A DNA stretch of 64,000 bases from Cryomorphaceae bacterium (GCA_016124575.1 WGNM01000025.1:1-64000), one strand, 5' to 3'. Counted from the stretch's first letter, positions 7,518 to 16,487 are shown. Program-made: numbers and translations. Notes: generated from the sequence alone by a model not told the origin.

Positions 7518-8860
7518 TCTTCGTCTTCCGACTCTTCGTCTTTTTCAACTTTTATCTCAACCGATTTTCCACCCTTGAGCTTCTTCGCTACTTCGTCGTA
7601 CGGACCTGTGATCACCTGATCTTCCTCTTTCAATCCACTCTTGATCTGGATAAATTTGGTGTCTTGAATTCCGGTTTCAACAACGCGCACACGGGCTTTG
7701 CCATTTTCGTATACAAATACGCAAATCAAGTCTTCTTCTTCTGCAACATCGTCGCTTGTATCGCTCGCTTTCTTGTATTTCGTATAGTGATTCGATGCCG
7801 TATCAGTGCGTGTTGTAACGGCTTTGATAGGAATCGATAGTACGTCATTCTGGGTGGAGGTGATGATGTCTACCGTGGCCGACATCCCCGGTCTGAATGG
7901 GGAGTAGTTTTCCTTGTTATCGCCCATAAGGTGAGCGTAGCTCGATGGCAAAATGCGGACCTTCACACTGAAATTCGTAACCTGATTCATGGATAGGGCA
8001 GAGTTTTCGAGTGCGTTGAGAGCAGTGTTGCTAATCTCGGTAACGATTCCTTTGAACTTTTCATCCAGGTATGCATCGACTTCAACATCGGCGGTATCGC
8101 CTAACGAGATGCGGACAATATCGCTTTCGTTTACTTCGACGTTTACTTCCATGCTGCTCAAATCAGATACTTTCATGATGGTTTCACCCTGCATCATGCT
8201 CGTTCCTAAAACGGCTTCGCCTTCTTCTTTCGTAAGCGCAGTCACGGTGCCCCGCTGCGGAGCCATCAGTGAAGTACGTCCCAAATTATCTTGCGCTTCT
8301 GCGCGCGAGGCATCGGCACTTTTTATTGCAAATTCAGCACTCTTTATGCTTTCATTGGCAGCCGTCACATCCGCCTTGGCTACTTCGTAGGATGATATAG
8401 CCTGATCCCATTCTGCTTTCGAGATGGCACCTTTTTCAAAAAGTTGCTTGCTACGCTGATACGATTGCTCGGCATTTAACAGTTGCGCTTCTGATTGGGC
8501 TTTGCGCGCTCGTGCACTGGCTAGGTTCGACTGAGCAGTGTTTAAGGCTGCGGATGCGCGGTTCAAAGCGGCGTTGTAGACATCAGGATTGATGGAGACA
8601 AGCAACTGGCCCTTTTCAACGATGTCGCCTTCTTTCACTGGTAAATCGATGATCAATCCGCTGACCTCGGCACTGATTTTCACCTCTACCTCAGGTTGTA
8701 TTTTACCACTTGCTGATACAGTTTCAACGATGGTGCGTTTTTTAACTTGCTCAACGGTAACCTGTGTCTCTTTGCCTCCACCGCCGGCAATAGCGGCGAT
8801 GACAGATAGCAAGACTACTGCTCCAATGGCAATGATGACTATTTTTGTGGTCCGGCTCAT
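7514..8860 (-). CDS. RND/MacA-type periplasmic adaptor (HlyD family)
   Basis: This membrane-fusion protein bridges an inner-membrane transporter to an outer-membrane channel. One N-terminal membrane segment (residues 7-25) precedes a split lipoyl domain (ISAEVSGLIIDLPVKEGDIVEKGQLL and MAPQRGTVTALTKEEGE). Between its halves is a long alanine-rich coiled-coil hairpin (about residues 95-190). Beta-barrel and membrane-proximal domains follow. The C-terminus is strongly acidic (EKDEESEDEE). It overlaps the TolC-like gene by 1 nt and tsaB by 4 nt. The MacB-type transporter partner is not in the window. Confidence 0.88.
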   Translation of the reverse strand: MSRTTKIVIIAIGAVVLLSVIAAIAGGGGKETQVTVEQVKKRTIVETVSASGKIQPEVEVKISAEVSGLIIDLPVKEGDIVEKGQLLVSINPDVYNAALNRASAALNTAQSNLASARARKAQSEAQLLNAEQSYQRSKQLFEKGAISKAEWDQAISSYEVAKADVTAANESIKSAEFAIKSADASRAEAQDNLGRTSLMAPQRGTVTALTKEEGEAVLGTSMMQGETIMKVSDLSSMEVNVEVNESDIVRISLGDTADVEVDAYLDEKFKGIVTEISNTALNALENSALSMNQVTNFSVKVRILPSSYAHLMGDNKENYSPFRPGMSATVDIITSTQNDVLSIPIKAVTTRTDTASNHYTKYKKASDTSDDVAEEEDLICVFVYENGKARVRVVETGIQDTKFIQIKSGLKEEDQVITGPYDEVAKKLKGGKSVEIKVEKDEESEDEE

Positions 8861-10290
8861 TATCTGAATGTTATAGGTTGGCCCATGTAAAATTCTACAA
8901 CTTTCACTTTGAAGATGTAGTCGTACTTGCTGCGTATAAAATTGGCTTTCGCATTGTCTAACCGCACACGCGCAGCTGTATAATCAACAGCGTTTGAAGC
9001 GCCTTCCTCGAAACGAATCTTCGCAAAATCCAGCGACAATTCAGCAGCCTCGACGCTGGTTTCTGCTGCGCGGAAGCTATTATCGGCCGCCACAGCATCG
9101 GCATACGCCGATTCGATGCTTTGACGCAACTGCTGCTGGGTTAGTTCTAAATTGTATTCGGCATTGCGCTGTGCAATCTCAGCACGTGCTATGTTTGTCT
9201 TCGTTGAAAAGCCATTGAACAAAGGCATTGTCAGTGAAAAGAATAGGCTGGAGTTTTTGTTATCCCTTATCTGATCGCCAAATCCCTTTATTTGATAATC
9301 GGAATAGCTGAATGTTGGTGTAACAACAATGTCACCTGTGCCTTCAACATATCCAATAGGCGTTGCACTGCCAATAATAGGCTCTCCAACGGGTATGCGG
9401 TACGCTCCTGAGTAACCAGAACCGTATGAATAGCTGACGCCTAAACGCGGACTCATAGCACCTTTGGCGATGGATATACCCATTTGAGAGCGCTCCAATG
9501 TTGCTTTTGCACTTTTCACCTCTGGAAATGAGCTTTGCGCATGCGCGATGGCTGTTTCTGGAGTCGATGGTAATTTGATGTCTGAAAACTCTTCCAGGTT
9601 GGGAGCGCTGATCTTAAAATTTGCCGCTTCGCTGGATGGAATGAGCAATAGTTGACGCAATGAGAGGTAAGCAAGCATTAGGTTATTCTCCGATTGAACA
9701 AGGGATGCTTTGTCGGTAGCGTACTGTGCTTGTATATCGAGTAAGCTGCTTCGTGCTGCCGCTCCTGCATCAACCAAATCTTGAATTCGCTTGACTTGTT
9801 CAGCGGTGTTATCAGCATTGCTAACAGCGATTTTGAGCAGTTCTTCTTGAAACAAGACGTTTAAAAAGGCGTTTGCGACATTCAACGCAATGTCGTTTTG
9901 CATTTTCTCCAAATTGGCTTGGTTTGCCTCAATATCAACCTTGCTTTGACGCACACTGTTGAGATTTTGAAAGCCATTGAACAAGGTCATGCCTGTGCTG
10001 ATGCCGATGTTGTTGCTTCGAATTCGGCTGGTTGCGAATTGGTTGGTGAATTGGTCAATGGTTTGTCCCCAGTTATACCCGTGTGTTGCACTGGCATTCA
10101 AACTCGGCAGCATGGCTCCAACATTCGCTTCTTTGTTGATTCCTGCAGTAGCAAGGTTCAACTCGCTCTGCTTGATTTGTATGTTGTGCTGAAAGGCGTG
10201 ATCGATGCATTTTTGCAATGTCCACGCTTCTTGCCCAAACACTGTGGTGATGAGCAAAGAGCTGATGATGACTAAAGTGATTTTTTTCAT
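8860..10290 (-). CDS. TolC family outer membrane efflux protein
   Basis: This outer-membrane channel component pairs with the adjacent adaptor. The start at 10290 gives a clean signal peptide (MKKITLVIISSLLITTVFGQ). The in-frame ATG 21 nt upstream does not. The body has the two-fold repeat of long helices typical of TolC, with TLFNGFQNLNSVRQSKVD in the first half and MPLFNGFSTKTNIARAEIAQ in the second. A TATGTTTG box lies at 10309-10316. It is first in the tolC-like/adaptor/tsaB operon. Confidence 0.9.
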   Translation of the reverse strand: MKKITLVIISSLLITTVFGQEAWTLQKCIDHAFQHNIQIKQSELNLATAGINKEANVGAMLPSLNASATHGYNWGQTIDQFTNQFATSRIRSNNIGISTGMTLFNGFQNLNSVRQSKVDIEANQANLEKMQNDIALNVANAFLNVLFQEELLKIAVSNADNTAEQVKRIQDLVDAGAAARSSLLDIQAQYATDKASLVQSENNLMLAYLSLRQLLLIPSSEAANFKISAPNLEEFSDIKLPSTPETAIAHAQSSFPEVKSAKATLERSQMGISIAKGAMSPRLGVSYSYGSGYSGAYRIPVGEPIIGSATPIGYVEGTGDIVVTPTFSYSDYQIKGFGDQIRDNKNSSLFFSLTMPLFNGFSTKTNIARAEIAQRNAEYNLELTQQQLRQSIESAYADAVAADNSFRAAETSVEAAELSLDFAKIRFEEGASNAVDYTAARVRLDNAKANFIRSKYDYIFKVKVVEFYMGQPITFR

Positions 10291-10315
10291 GATTCGCACG
10301 ATATGATACAAACAT

Positions 10316-10344
10316 AAAAAAACCCCTTCGTGATTGAAGGGGCT
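10316..10344 (-). terminator. intrinsic terminator of the OmpA-like gene
   Basis: CCCCTTC and GAAGGGG (10323-10329 and 10336-10342) form a stem with a 6-nt loop. On the minus strand it is followed by a T-rich run. It separates the OmpA-like gene from the tolC-like operon and overlaps that operon's promoter region. Confidence 0.75.
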
Positions 10345-10386
10345 TTTCGTATGAGCGTATCTAAAGGGTGGTAAACGGTAGTAATG

Positions 10387-11112
10387 CTATAAACTTGTGA
10401 TTTCAATTTCAATGCGGCGGTTGGCTTCGTTCTGCCATTCGGTGATGGGGTCTGGGTAAATCATCTCTGTATTCCCTGCCCCGCGCACTGAAAGTCTAGA
10501 ACCATCGATTCCTGAGCTAACAAGATATTCTCGCACTGCGGCAGCACGGTTGTAGCTGGCCTCTTCATAGAATTCAAATGTTTGCGAGTTATCGGGTCCG
10601 TTCACGTGGCCAATGACGCTAATCGAAACAGTTGGATTTACTGTTAGAAATTCAATGAGCTCATCCAATGCGGGCTTCGACTTGTGATAGATCTCTGTCT
10701 TAGCACCCAAGAAGGTGATGTCGCGAATGTCGGTTTTTAATCCAACAGCCAACGGCTGCATATTCACCAATTGAAAATGGCGCTCTGCTTCATCAGGCCA
10801 AAATTTTTGTGCATACATCATATACCCCGGTATAACACACGAAACGGTGTAGAGACGATAGGTGCGAATCGGGAAAATGGTATCCGTCACATTCTCCATG
10901 ACGATGGTCTTTCGCGGATTTAGTCCTTTCACGTTAACCGTGCCAGGTATCGACTTACGGGTGGCAGCATCGAAAACTCGGATGTGCATGGTCTGCTCTT
11001 CAATGATGACTTCATTGGGACTGATGGCGCGTTCTTGAACGAATTGCGCCTGTACATTGCCACAAAGTAACAGTGTTAGAGCAGAGGTGGATAGAAGTAT
11101 TCTAAGTTTCAT
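10387..11112 (-). CDS. OmpA family peptidoglycan-associated protein
   Basis: The start at 11112 gives a signal peptide (MKLRILLSTSALTLLLCGNVQAQ). After an N-terminal beta-rich domain (about residues 25-120), the C-terminal OmpA domain shows DELIEFLTVNPTVSISVIGH, NRAAAVREYLVSSGI and a terminal NEANRRIEIEI. These make up the peptidoglycan-binding fold. There is no visible barrel, so it is probably a periplasmic or lipid-side linker. It is a single gene with its own terminator. No specific system partner can be assigned. Confidence 0.85.
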   Translation of the reverse strand: MKLRILLSTSALTLLLCGNVQAQFVQERAISPNEVIIEEQTMHIRVFDAATRKSIPGTVNVKGLNPRKTIVMENVTDTIFPIRTYRLYTVSCVIPGYMMYAQKFWPDEAERHFQLVNMQPLAVGLKTDIRDITFLGAKTEIYHKSKPALDELIEFLTVNPTVSISVIGHVNGPDNSQTFEFYEEASYNRAAAVREYLVSSGIDGSRLSVRGAGNTEMIYPDPITEWQNEANRRIEIEITSL

Positions 11113-11203
11113 AGCACACCTTTTTACCATCTTCGTGCCGAAAAGGTTATGCTTTCTCACAAAAAAAATTCACGAAATCCTACACGACTGTCAGAAACGT
11201 CCG

Positions 11204-11434
11204 TCAGACGTGACTTTTGAAGATCTTCTTTTTCCTGAAAAAAACAAAGTATAAGGTGCCCAACAGGATGTAAGGGATGGCCATGAGGTACAAGATGCCA
11301 CTGTTCAACCCGCGCGCTAAGCCTCCATCAGCCGCTGAATCTTCTGCCACGGCTTTGCACATTACGCATTGCGCTTCGGCGCCGAGGGCGATGAAAAGAA
11401 GTGCTGCAAGAACTATGAAATGACGTGTTTTCAT
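11204..11434 (-). CDS. small membrane protein with CVMC motif, oxidase cluster
   Basis: This 76-residue protein has a signal peptide (MKTRHFIVLAALLFIALGAEA), a QCVMCKAVAEDSA motif directly after it, one membrane segment (ILYLMAIPYILLGTLYFVFF) and a basic tail. The C-x-x-C pair at the start of the mature protein suggests a metal or redox role. I recall similar small proteins at the end of Bacteroidota oxidase operons, but their function is unknown. It is the last gene of the oxidase cluster, 21 nt after the DUF420 gene. Confidence 0.6.
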   Translation of the reverse strand: MKTRHFIVLAALLFIALGAEAQCVMCKAVAEDSAADGGLARGLNSGILYLMAIPYILLGTLYFVFFRKKKIFKSHV

Positions 11435-11454
11435 GGCTGTAAAGTTAGTCTTTC

Positions 11455-12018
11455 TTAGAACGGACTGTGCGGGTAAAAAGGAGAAATCATGAGGTATACA
11501 ATGACTCCTGTGGCAGTAACGTAGAGCCACATGGGGTAGGCAAAGCGGACAATTTTTTTGTGCTTTTCGACCATGCCTGCAAATCCGCGGGCATACGCGT
11601 ACAAGGCCAAGGGTACGATGGCTGCTGAAAGTAAAATGTGCGTCAATAAGATGAAGAGATACAATCTTCTTACGCTGCCTTCGGCAGGATAGGGTGTCTC
11701 TGGACAGGTGTAGTGAAAGGCGATGTACGACACAAGGAAAAGTGCTGAAAGAACCATGGCACCCGACATTAATTTTTGGTGCAAGAGGATGTTCTTTCGC
11801 TTGATTGCTATCAACGCAAACACAAGTATGAAAAAAGTGGAACCATTGAGAATGGCATTCACCAAGGGTAAAATGTAGAGCGAATCTTTGGTGGAATCGC
11901 TAAACTCAGGGTGCGGTATGTAACGCAGGAGGGTAACCACAACAGGCACTACAAGCGCCACTGCTACAATGATTTTGCGAAGAAGCTTGTTGTTATTTAC
12001 GATTGTCTTCAGGCTCAT
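11455..12018 (-). CDS. DUF420 membrane protein (CtaM-like)
   Basis: This 187-residue integral membrane protein has about five hydrophobic segments and conserved histidines (YIAFHYTCPETPYP, LLTHILLSAAIVPLALYAY). They match DUF420, which includes the oxidase-assembly factor CtaM of Gram-positive bacteria. It overlaps the upstream SCO gene by 26 nt. Its place in the operon supports a role in heme-copper oxidase maturation. The exact reaction is not established. Confidence 0.75.
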   Translation of the reverse strand: MSLKTIVNNNKLLRKIIVAVALVVPVVVTLLRYIPHPEFSDSTKDSLYILPLVNAILNGSTFFILVFALIAIKRKNILLHQKLMSGAMVLSALFLVSYIAFHYTCPETPYPAEGSVRRLYLFILLTHILLSAAIVPLALYAYARGFAGMVEKHKKIVRFAYPMWLYVTATGVIVYLMISPFYPHSPF

Positions 12019-12682
12019 AGCTGTGTACTAGGTGTTTTAAATCTTCAAACAGTTTATCTACCTCAGATGTTGAGGTGCCGTCATAATATCCGCGAATATG
12101 TCCTTCACGGTCTACCAAAACCATGTTGTCTGAATGGAAGAATCCGCCCGCGGCCGTGTCAGATTCAAAGGCGGTCATGAAATACCCGTACCGCGCTTGA
12201 TCGTACAATTCTTCTTTGTTGCCCGTTACGAAGTTCCAATTGCTAAAATCAGCACCAATGCGGGTTGCATAATCTTTTAGTCTGCTGGGTTGATCGTAAT
12301 CGGGATCAACGGTGTGCGATAAGAATTTAATCCCCGCTCCGCTTAAATGCTTGTGCACCAATGCTTGCAGACGAACCATTTGGCTGGTCATGATTGGACA
12401 AATGGTAGGACAGGTGGTGAAGAAATAATCGGTTACGTAGATATGTCCGCGGTAGTCTCTATGCGACACCATGGTACAATCTTGATTCAAGAAAACGAAG
12501 CCTGGGACCTGAAAATAATTCGTATCTACATGCGATACGTCGGCGCTGTCGTGCACAATTTCCATGTCGTGTTCACCAAAGTATGGCAAACGGACAAGAG
12601 GTGTGTCATGAGGTGCATCCGATGTACAAGAAAACAAGGCTGCAAGGATACTAACGACTAGAATTGCGTTCTTTTTCTTCAT
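11993..12682 (-). CDS. SCO1/SenC family copper chaperone lipoprotein
   Basis: SCO proteins deliver copper to the CuA site of cytochrome oxidase. The N-terminus is a lipoprotein signal (MKKKNAILVVSILAALFSC). The thioredoxin-like domain has the copper-binding CPTIC motif (FFTTCPTICPIM) and the distal histidine in FFHSDNMVLVD, so it looks competent. It starts inside the end of the preceding SCO-like gene (32-nt overlap) and overlaps the DUF420 gene at its 3' end. Confidence 0.88.
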   Translation of the reverse strand: MKKKNAILVVSILAALFSCTSDAPHDTPLVRLPYFGEHDMEIVHDSADVSHVDTNYFQVPGFVFLNQDCTMVSHRDYRGHIYVTDYFFTTCPTICPIMTSQMVRLQALVHKHLSGAGIKFLSHTVDPDYDQPSRLKDYATRIGADFSNWNFVTGNKEELYDQARYGYFMTAFESDTAAGGFFHSDNMVLVDREGHIRGYYDGTSTSEVDKLFEDLKHLVHSYEPEDNRK

Positions 12683-13328
12683 ATCGTTTCACATCTATTT
12701 CTTTTTTCAACAGTGCCATATCTTCTATGGCGTCGCGAATATTTACTTCAAGGTTGGCATCGTATTCACCACGTATATATCCCTCTGTATCAATTAAATA
12801 CATCATGGCCGTATTTTGTGGGTCGGGTAACATGAAGTTTTTTGTGATATACGCATCGATGGCTTCTTGATTTCCTGTCAGAAACTGCCATTTTCCTTGG
12901 TGCTCATGATATTTCGTTGCTTGATCGGTGTAGGCTTTTAACACCTCAGGGGTGTCGTGCTCCGAATCTAAGGTAAATGAAACAAGTAGGATGTCGGTCT
13001 CAGCTTTGTAACGCCAATTGGGCCAAAGCAAACGGCCTGTTATTTTTTTGATGTGCTGCGAATTCGTTGGAAAGAACGAGGCCAACCAAATCTTTCCCTT
13101 CAAAGAGTCTAAGCCATATGCCCGACCTTCTTGATTGGTGAAGGCGAAGTCATCAATCTTATAGTATACGGTGTCACCAGCTGCCGTGGTCGTTTTTGGA
13201 CCGAAATAGGGCAGGGTATTAAAATGGTGCTCGCCCATTACTCCGAAGAAAACGATGAGCAACAGTGGTAACAAAAAAAGTACACCTATCAGTAAGGTGT
13301 ACTTTTTCAATTTATCTCTTCTATTCAT
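12651..13328 (-). CDS. SCO-like protein without the copper-binding cysteines
   Basis: This 225-residue protein has one N-terminal membrane anchor (YTLLIGVLFLLPLLLIVFFG) and a thioredoxin-like domain collinear with the neighbouring SCO protein. DDFAFTNQEGRAYGLDSLKGKIW and YLIDTEGYIRGEYD align with its equivalents. At the position of CPTIC it reads FFPTNSQHIKK, and the distal His is replaced (MMYLIDTEG). It therefore cannot bind copper in the SCO manner and may be a structural partner of the intact paralogue. A 13-bp hairpin with a T run lies in codons 8-18. Confidence 0.7.
   Translation of the reverse strand: MNRRDKLKKYTLLIGVLFLLPLLLIVFFGVMGEHHFNTLPYFGPKTTTAAGDTVYYKIDDFAFTNQEGRAYGLDSLKGKIWLASFFPTNSQHIKKITGRLLWPNWRYKAETDILLVSFTLDSEHDTPEVLKAYTDQATKYHEHQGKWQFLTGNQEAIDAYITKNFMLPDPQNTAMMYLIDTEGYIRGEYDANLEVNIRDAIEDMALLKKEIDVKRYEEKERNSSR
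13275..13307 (-). terminator. terminator-like hairpin inside the start of the SCO-like gene
   Basis: AAAAAGTACACCT (13275-13287) and AGGTGTACTTTTT (13295-13307) form a perfect 13-bp stem with a 7-nt loop. The T run faces the direction of transcription. It lies within codons 8-18 of the SCO-like gene, so it could reduce read-through from the oxidase subunit genes into the SCO/DUF420 part. Confidence 0.5.
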
Positions 13329-13331
13329 TTC

Positions 13332-13706
13332 TTAGTGTACAGACTCGAACATGTCTAAATGCGCCGTGCCTTCTGTAAGGGCAATGAAAATTAGGTATCC
13401 TATAAAGATGAAGTAAGGGATGAGGATCACGTTACGGAGGTTTTTACGCTCTTCGCCCAAGTGCATGAACGACATAACAATATATCCAGCCTTAAGCAGT
13501 GTGAGAATGATGAACACCCATTTGGTGAGGGTCCAGAAATCACTATTGCGCTTGATGTATACTCCCAAGAACACTTCGAATACAGTGATCGCAGTGAGAA
13601 GTACAGTAACAAAAATGATCTTTTTACGGATTTTTACGCCTGCCTCTTCGCTGTGATGAGCGTTTAACGAATATGAATCGTTTACAATTAGATCGTCTCT
13701 TTCCAT
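13332..13706 (-). CDS. cytochrome c oxidase subunit IV family protein
   Basis: This 124-residue protein has three hydrophobic segments (IFVTVLLTAITVFEVFLGVYI, WVFIILTLLKAGYIVMSFMHLG, VILIPYFIFIGYLIFIAL). The H-x-G after the second (MHLGEERK) is typical of prokaryotic oxidase subunit IV. It sits 17 nt after the larger subunit III gene and 3 nt before the SCO-like gene, so it is within one transcript. Subunits I and II are outside the window. Confidence 0.85.
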   Translation of the reverse strand: MERDDLIVNDSYSLNAHHSEEAGVKIRKKIIFVTVLLTAITVFEVFLGVYIKRNSDFWTLTKWVFIILTLLKAGYIVMSFMHLGEERKNLRNVILIPYFIFIGYLIFIALTEGTAHLDMFESVH

Positions 13707-13723
13707 GGTTTCAAACAGTTAAA

Positions 13724-14692
13724 TCAAACAAGGTAGAAGAAGGTGAATACGAATACCCATACAAGGTCTACAAAGTGCCAGTACAAACCGATCTTTTCAA
13801 CCATTTCGTAGTGACCACGGCGTTCGAAAACTCCGCGGACAACCATTGTAAAAACAATGATGTTGATTACCACTCCTGAAAACACGTGGAATCCGTGGAA
13901 ACCGGTGATGAAGAAGAAGAAACCAGCATAGTCTTGGTGTTCGGCGTATTCACTGACTTGGAGGTTTGCTCCAAAGACAAACTGATCAGAACGTGCGTTC
14001 CACAGTTTCGCCATTTCAGCACCCTCAATAGCTGTACGTCCGATTACATACTTGTTCAAAGTCAAATAATCGAGTGTTGCTTCGTGGGCATGCGCTCCAA
14101 CAGAATTGATCGTTGTACCATCTAAAATGATGTCTGGATTGCCTTCAACATATTCTTCCATCAAATGGCCGAATTCGGCATCCATAAACACGCGATCGCC
14201 GGCATTCAAAGTATGCACTCCGCCTTCAGCGTCGGTAACTGTTACCGCAGTTGCCAATTGGAAAGCTCCGCCAGAACCATGGATGAAGTGTGACCACTCC
14301 CAAGCCTGAGATCCAACAAAGAAGAATCCACCAATGATGGTCAATCCCAACCATTTCACAACACCTTTTTTGTTGTTGCGATGTCCGGCCTCTACAGCCA
14401 ATACCATGGTTACCGATGATACGATGAGAATGAACGTCATCAAAGCCACATACACCAAAGGAAAGTGACCATGCAGAAAAGGTAAAGCTTCGAAAGCTTG
14501 CTCTCCTACCGGCCACGGAACCTCAGCACCGTGTCTTACGAATCCATATGCGGTCAACAATCCACCGAATGTTAAAGCATCCGATACTAGAAAGTACCAC
14601 ATCATCATTTTCCCATAACTGACGCTAAACGGTGATTGTCCGCCGCCCCAGAGGGTCTCTTTTGAAATTGTTTTGGTTGCGTCCCCTGCCAT
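13724..14692 (-). CDS. cytochrome c oxidase subunit III (long form)
   Basis: This heme-copper oxidase subunit III is an integral membrane protein that supports the catalytic core. Recognisable segments are MMMWYFLVSDALTFGGLL, the helix YVALMTFILIVSSVTMVLAV with AGHRNNK after it, and the C-terminal FFITGFHGFHVFSGVVINI followed by GLYWHFVDLVWVFVFTFFYL. A roughly 100-residue loop between the third and fourth helices (about residues 135-240) makes it 322 residues. It is followed by subunit IV. Confidence 0.9.
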   Translation of the reverse strand: MAGDATKTISKETLWGGGQSPFSVSYGKMMMWYFLVSDALTFGGLLTAYGFVRHGAEVPWPVGEQAFEALPFLHGHFPLVYVALMTFILIVSSVTMVLAVEAGHRNNKKGVVKWLGLTIIGGFFFVGSQAWEWSHFIHGSGGAFQLATAVTVTDAEGGVHTLNAGDRVFMDAEFGHLMEEYVEGNPDIILDGTTINSVGAHAHEATLDYLTLNKYVIGRTAIEGAEMAKLWNARSDQFVFGANLQVSEYAEHQDYAGFFFFITGFHGFHVFSGVVINIIVFTMVVRGVFERRGHYEMVEKIGLYWHFVDLVWVFVFTFFYLV

Positions 14693-14716
14693 AGCCGGAA
14701 AAAATTTGCTGCAAGT

Positions 14717-15511
14717 TTAGTGAATTAGGAACAAAAAGGCGAATAAATACACCCACAATATCCCAAGGAAATGCCAATAAATTCCGTTTGTCTCCAAACG
14801 AACTGTATCGTGTTGATTTATAATGCCCTTTGAAGTGCGGATTAAATTGACCGATAGGTAAATCAAGCCGAACACCAAGTGCAAAATATGTATAATGATC
14901 AAAACCCAGATGAATGCACCTGAGTTGTTGTTCATATTGGTAACTTTTCCAGTCAACGGAACCGCAAACGTAGGGTCGTTCGCTGCGTAAAACTGCCCTT
15001 CGTGCATGGCGAGTTGGCTTCCGTCTTTGTGCACATAATAGTCGGTGCCATATTCTCCTGTAATCTCAGAGATGTTGTTCCAACTATATGCCTTCAATCC
15101 AGCTTCGTTGGTACTGATGGTCCATCCCATCCCCTTCGAGCGAAGTTCTTTCCACGCAGCTTGCTGTGTGAAGGTGAAAGCAACACCCAACGCGAGGGTG
15201 GTAGCAAGCATAATCAATGTCAGTTGCTTGTTGCCGCGTTTCATAGCGCGAAGGGCTGAAATCATCGACACGCTGCTAACCAATATGATGGCATTGCTGT
15301 ACCATAAACTCATTGGTGGGTTGATGTGAACCCAGTATTCGCCTATGTTGCTTACAATGTATGCAGACGTAAAGCCTGCAAACAACATCACAATGGCGAA
15401 TATGATAAAGTACATCAGCATTTTCTTGGTACGCACACGTACTTGCGGGTCGGTGCCCTCAAAAACACTCTTTTTGCCGGTAGCCCCGGTGGCTTCAATC
15501 GTTTGACTCAT
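14717..15511 (-). CDS. cytochrome c oxidase subunit III (second copy)
   Basis: This second subunit III homologue has 264 residues. Segments shared with the family are MLMYFIIFAIVMLFAGFTSAYI, NAIILVSSVSMISALRAM, FIWVLIIIHILHLVFGLIYL and the terminal NGIYWHFLGILWVYLFAFLFL. A soluble insertion of about 70 residues (WKELRSKGMGW onward) lies between helices. It overlaps ctaB by 4 nt. Paired subunit III genes are usual in Bacteroidota oxidase operons. They probably occupy non-equivalent positions in one complex. Confidence 0.87.
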   Translation of the reverse strand: MSQTIEATGATGKKSVFEGTDPQVRVRTKKMLMYFIIFAIVMLFAGFTSAYIVSNIGEYWVHINPPMSLWYSNAIILVSSVSMISALRAMKRGNKQLTLIMLATTLALGVAFTFTQQAAWKELRSKGMGWTISTNEAGLKAYSWNNISEITGEYGTDYYVHKDGSQLAMHEGQFYAANDPTFAVPLTGKVTNMNNNSGAFIWVLIIIHILHLVFGLIYLSVNLIRTSKGIINQHDTVRLETNGIYWHFLGILWVYLFAFLFLIH

Positions 15512-16416
15512 CCGTGTAGTTTATCTAAAACATATAACAACTGGACGATCGGAAGGTAAAAAAAGGATGCGAACATGGTTCGTCTGGCGTCTTTCATGTC
15601 GCATGATACATACAGTTTCCAGGCGGTGTAAGCAAAGCCTAATCCCGCTGCCAATATCAACCAAAAAGCGAAGTTACCAACCATGGGGCCATCCAATGGC
15701 AAGGCCCATGGCAAGAGACTTACAGGTATCAATATCAAACTGTACAACAATATCTGAAACGCAGAAGCTTTGGTTTGTCCTGCTTGAAACGGCAATAACT
15801 TATAGCCTGCCCGCTGGTAGTCTTCATTTGCTACCCACGCAATGGCCCAAAAATGAGGAAACTGCCAGAAAAATTGTGTCGCAAACAACAATCCTGGCTC
15901 AATATTGAAATCAGATGTGGCTGCAACATAACCCAACATTGGGGGTATGGCTCCAGGAAAAGCTCCAACAAAAACGGCAATGGCGCTCTTCTGTTTCATT
16001 GGTGTATACACCAATACGTAAGAGAAAATGGCAATTAGTCCCAAAATCCCACAAATGGGATTCAAGAAGTACCATAAAATCAATACGCCCAAAGCACCGC
16101 TTACAAGGGCTATGATCAGTCCTTCGTTTACAGACATCCTGCCGGTAGGCAGCGGACGGTTCATGGTGCGGTTCATCAACTTGTCGAGGTCGCGCTCCCA
16201 AACTTGGTTCAAACCATTGCTGGCGCCAGTTAAAAGAAAACCACCGACTATCAATGCTGTTATGGATCCGAAATCTGCGTGAGTGGTGCCCATGAAATAT
16301 CCGAGAATCGCTGATAATACGACGATAACAGACAGGCGGAACTTGAAAAACGCGGCAAGATCTTTCACGCGAGTGAGAATGACATTACTTTTTTCGATGG
16401 AATCGACTGCTTTCAA
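15508..16416 (-). CDS. ctaB: protoheme IX farnesyltransferase
   Basis: This UbiA-type prenyltransferase converts heme B to heme O by adding a farnesyl group, for use in heme-copper oxidases. The allylic diphosphate site NGLNQVWERDLDKLMNRTMNRP is intact (the N-x-x-x-D-x-x-x-D type), and YTPMKQKSAIAVFVGAFPGAIPPMLGY is the second conserved segment. Nine hydrophobic helices are expected. The start used here is a TTG at 16416, with a promoter at 16435-16463. It is the first gene of the oxidase cluster. Confidence 0.92.
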   Translation of the reverse strand: MKAVDSIEKSNVILTRVKDLAAFFKFRLSVIVVLSAILGYFMGTTHADFGSITALIVGGFLLTGASNGLNQVWERDLDKLMNRTMNRPLPTGRMSVNEGLIIALVSGALGVLILWYFLNPICGILGLIAIFSYVLVYTPMKQKSAIAVFVGAFPGAIPPMLGYVAATSDFNIEPGLLFATQFFWQFPHFWAIAWVANEDYQRAGYKLLPFQAGQTKASAFQILLYSLILIPVSLLPWALPLDGPMVGNFAFWLILAAGLGFAYTAWKLYVSCDMKDARRTMFASFFYLPIVQLLYVLDKLHG

Positions 16417-16434
16417 ATTGATCTTTTAGGCGCA

Positions 16435-16463
16435 CAAAGTTAGGGTTTTTTTGCAGCCGCAAA
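16435..16463 (-). promoter_or_regulatory. promoter of the oxidase operon (ctaB)
   Basis: On the minus strand TTTG (16463-16460), 17 nt, then TAACTTTG (16442-16435). This agrees with the Bacteroidota consensus and leaves an 18-nt gap to the TTG start of ctaB. Confidence 0.6.
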
Positions 16464-16487
16464 GCGAAGATTCATTCTGAATTGGAA

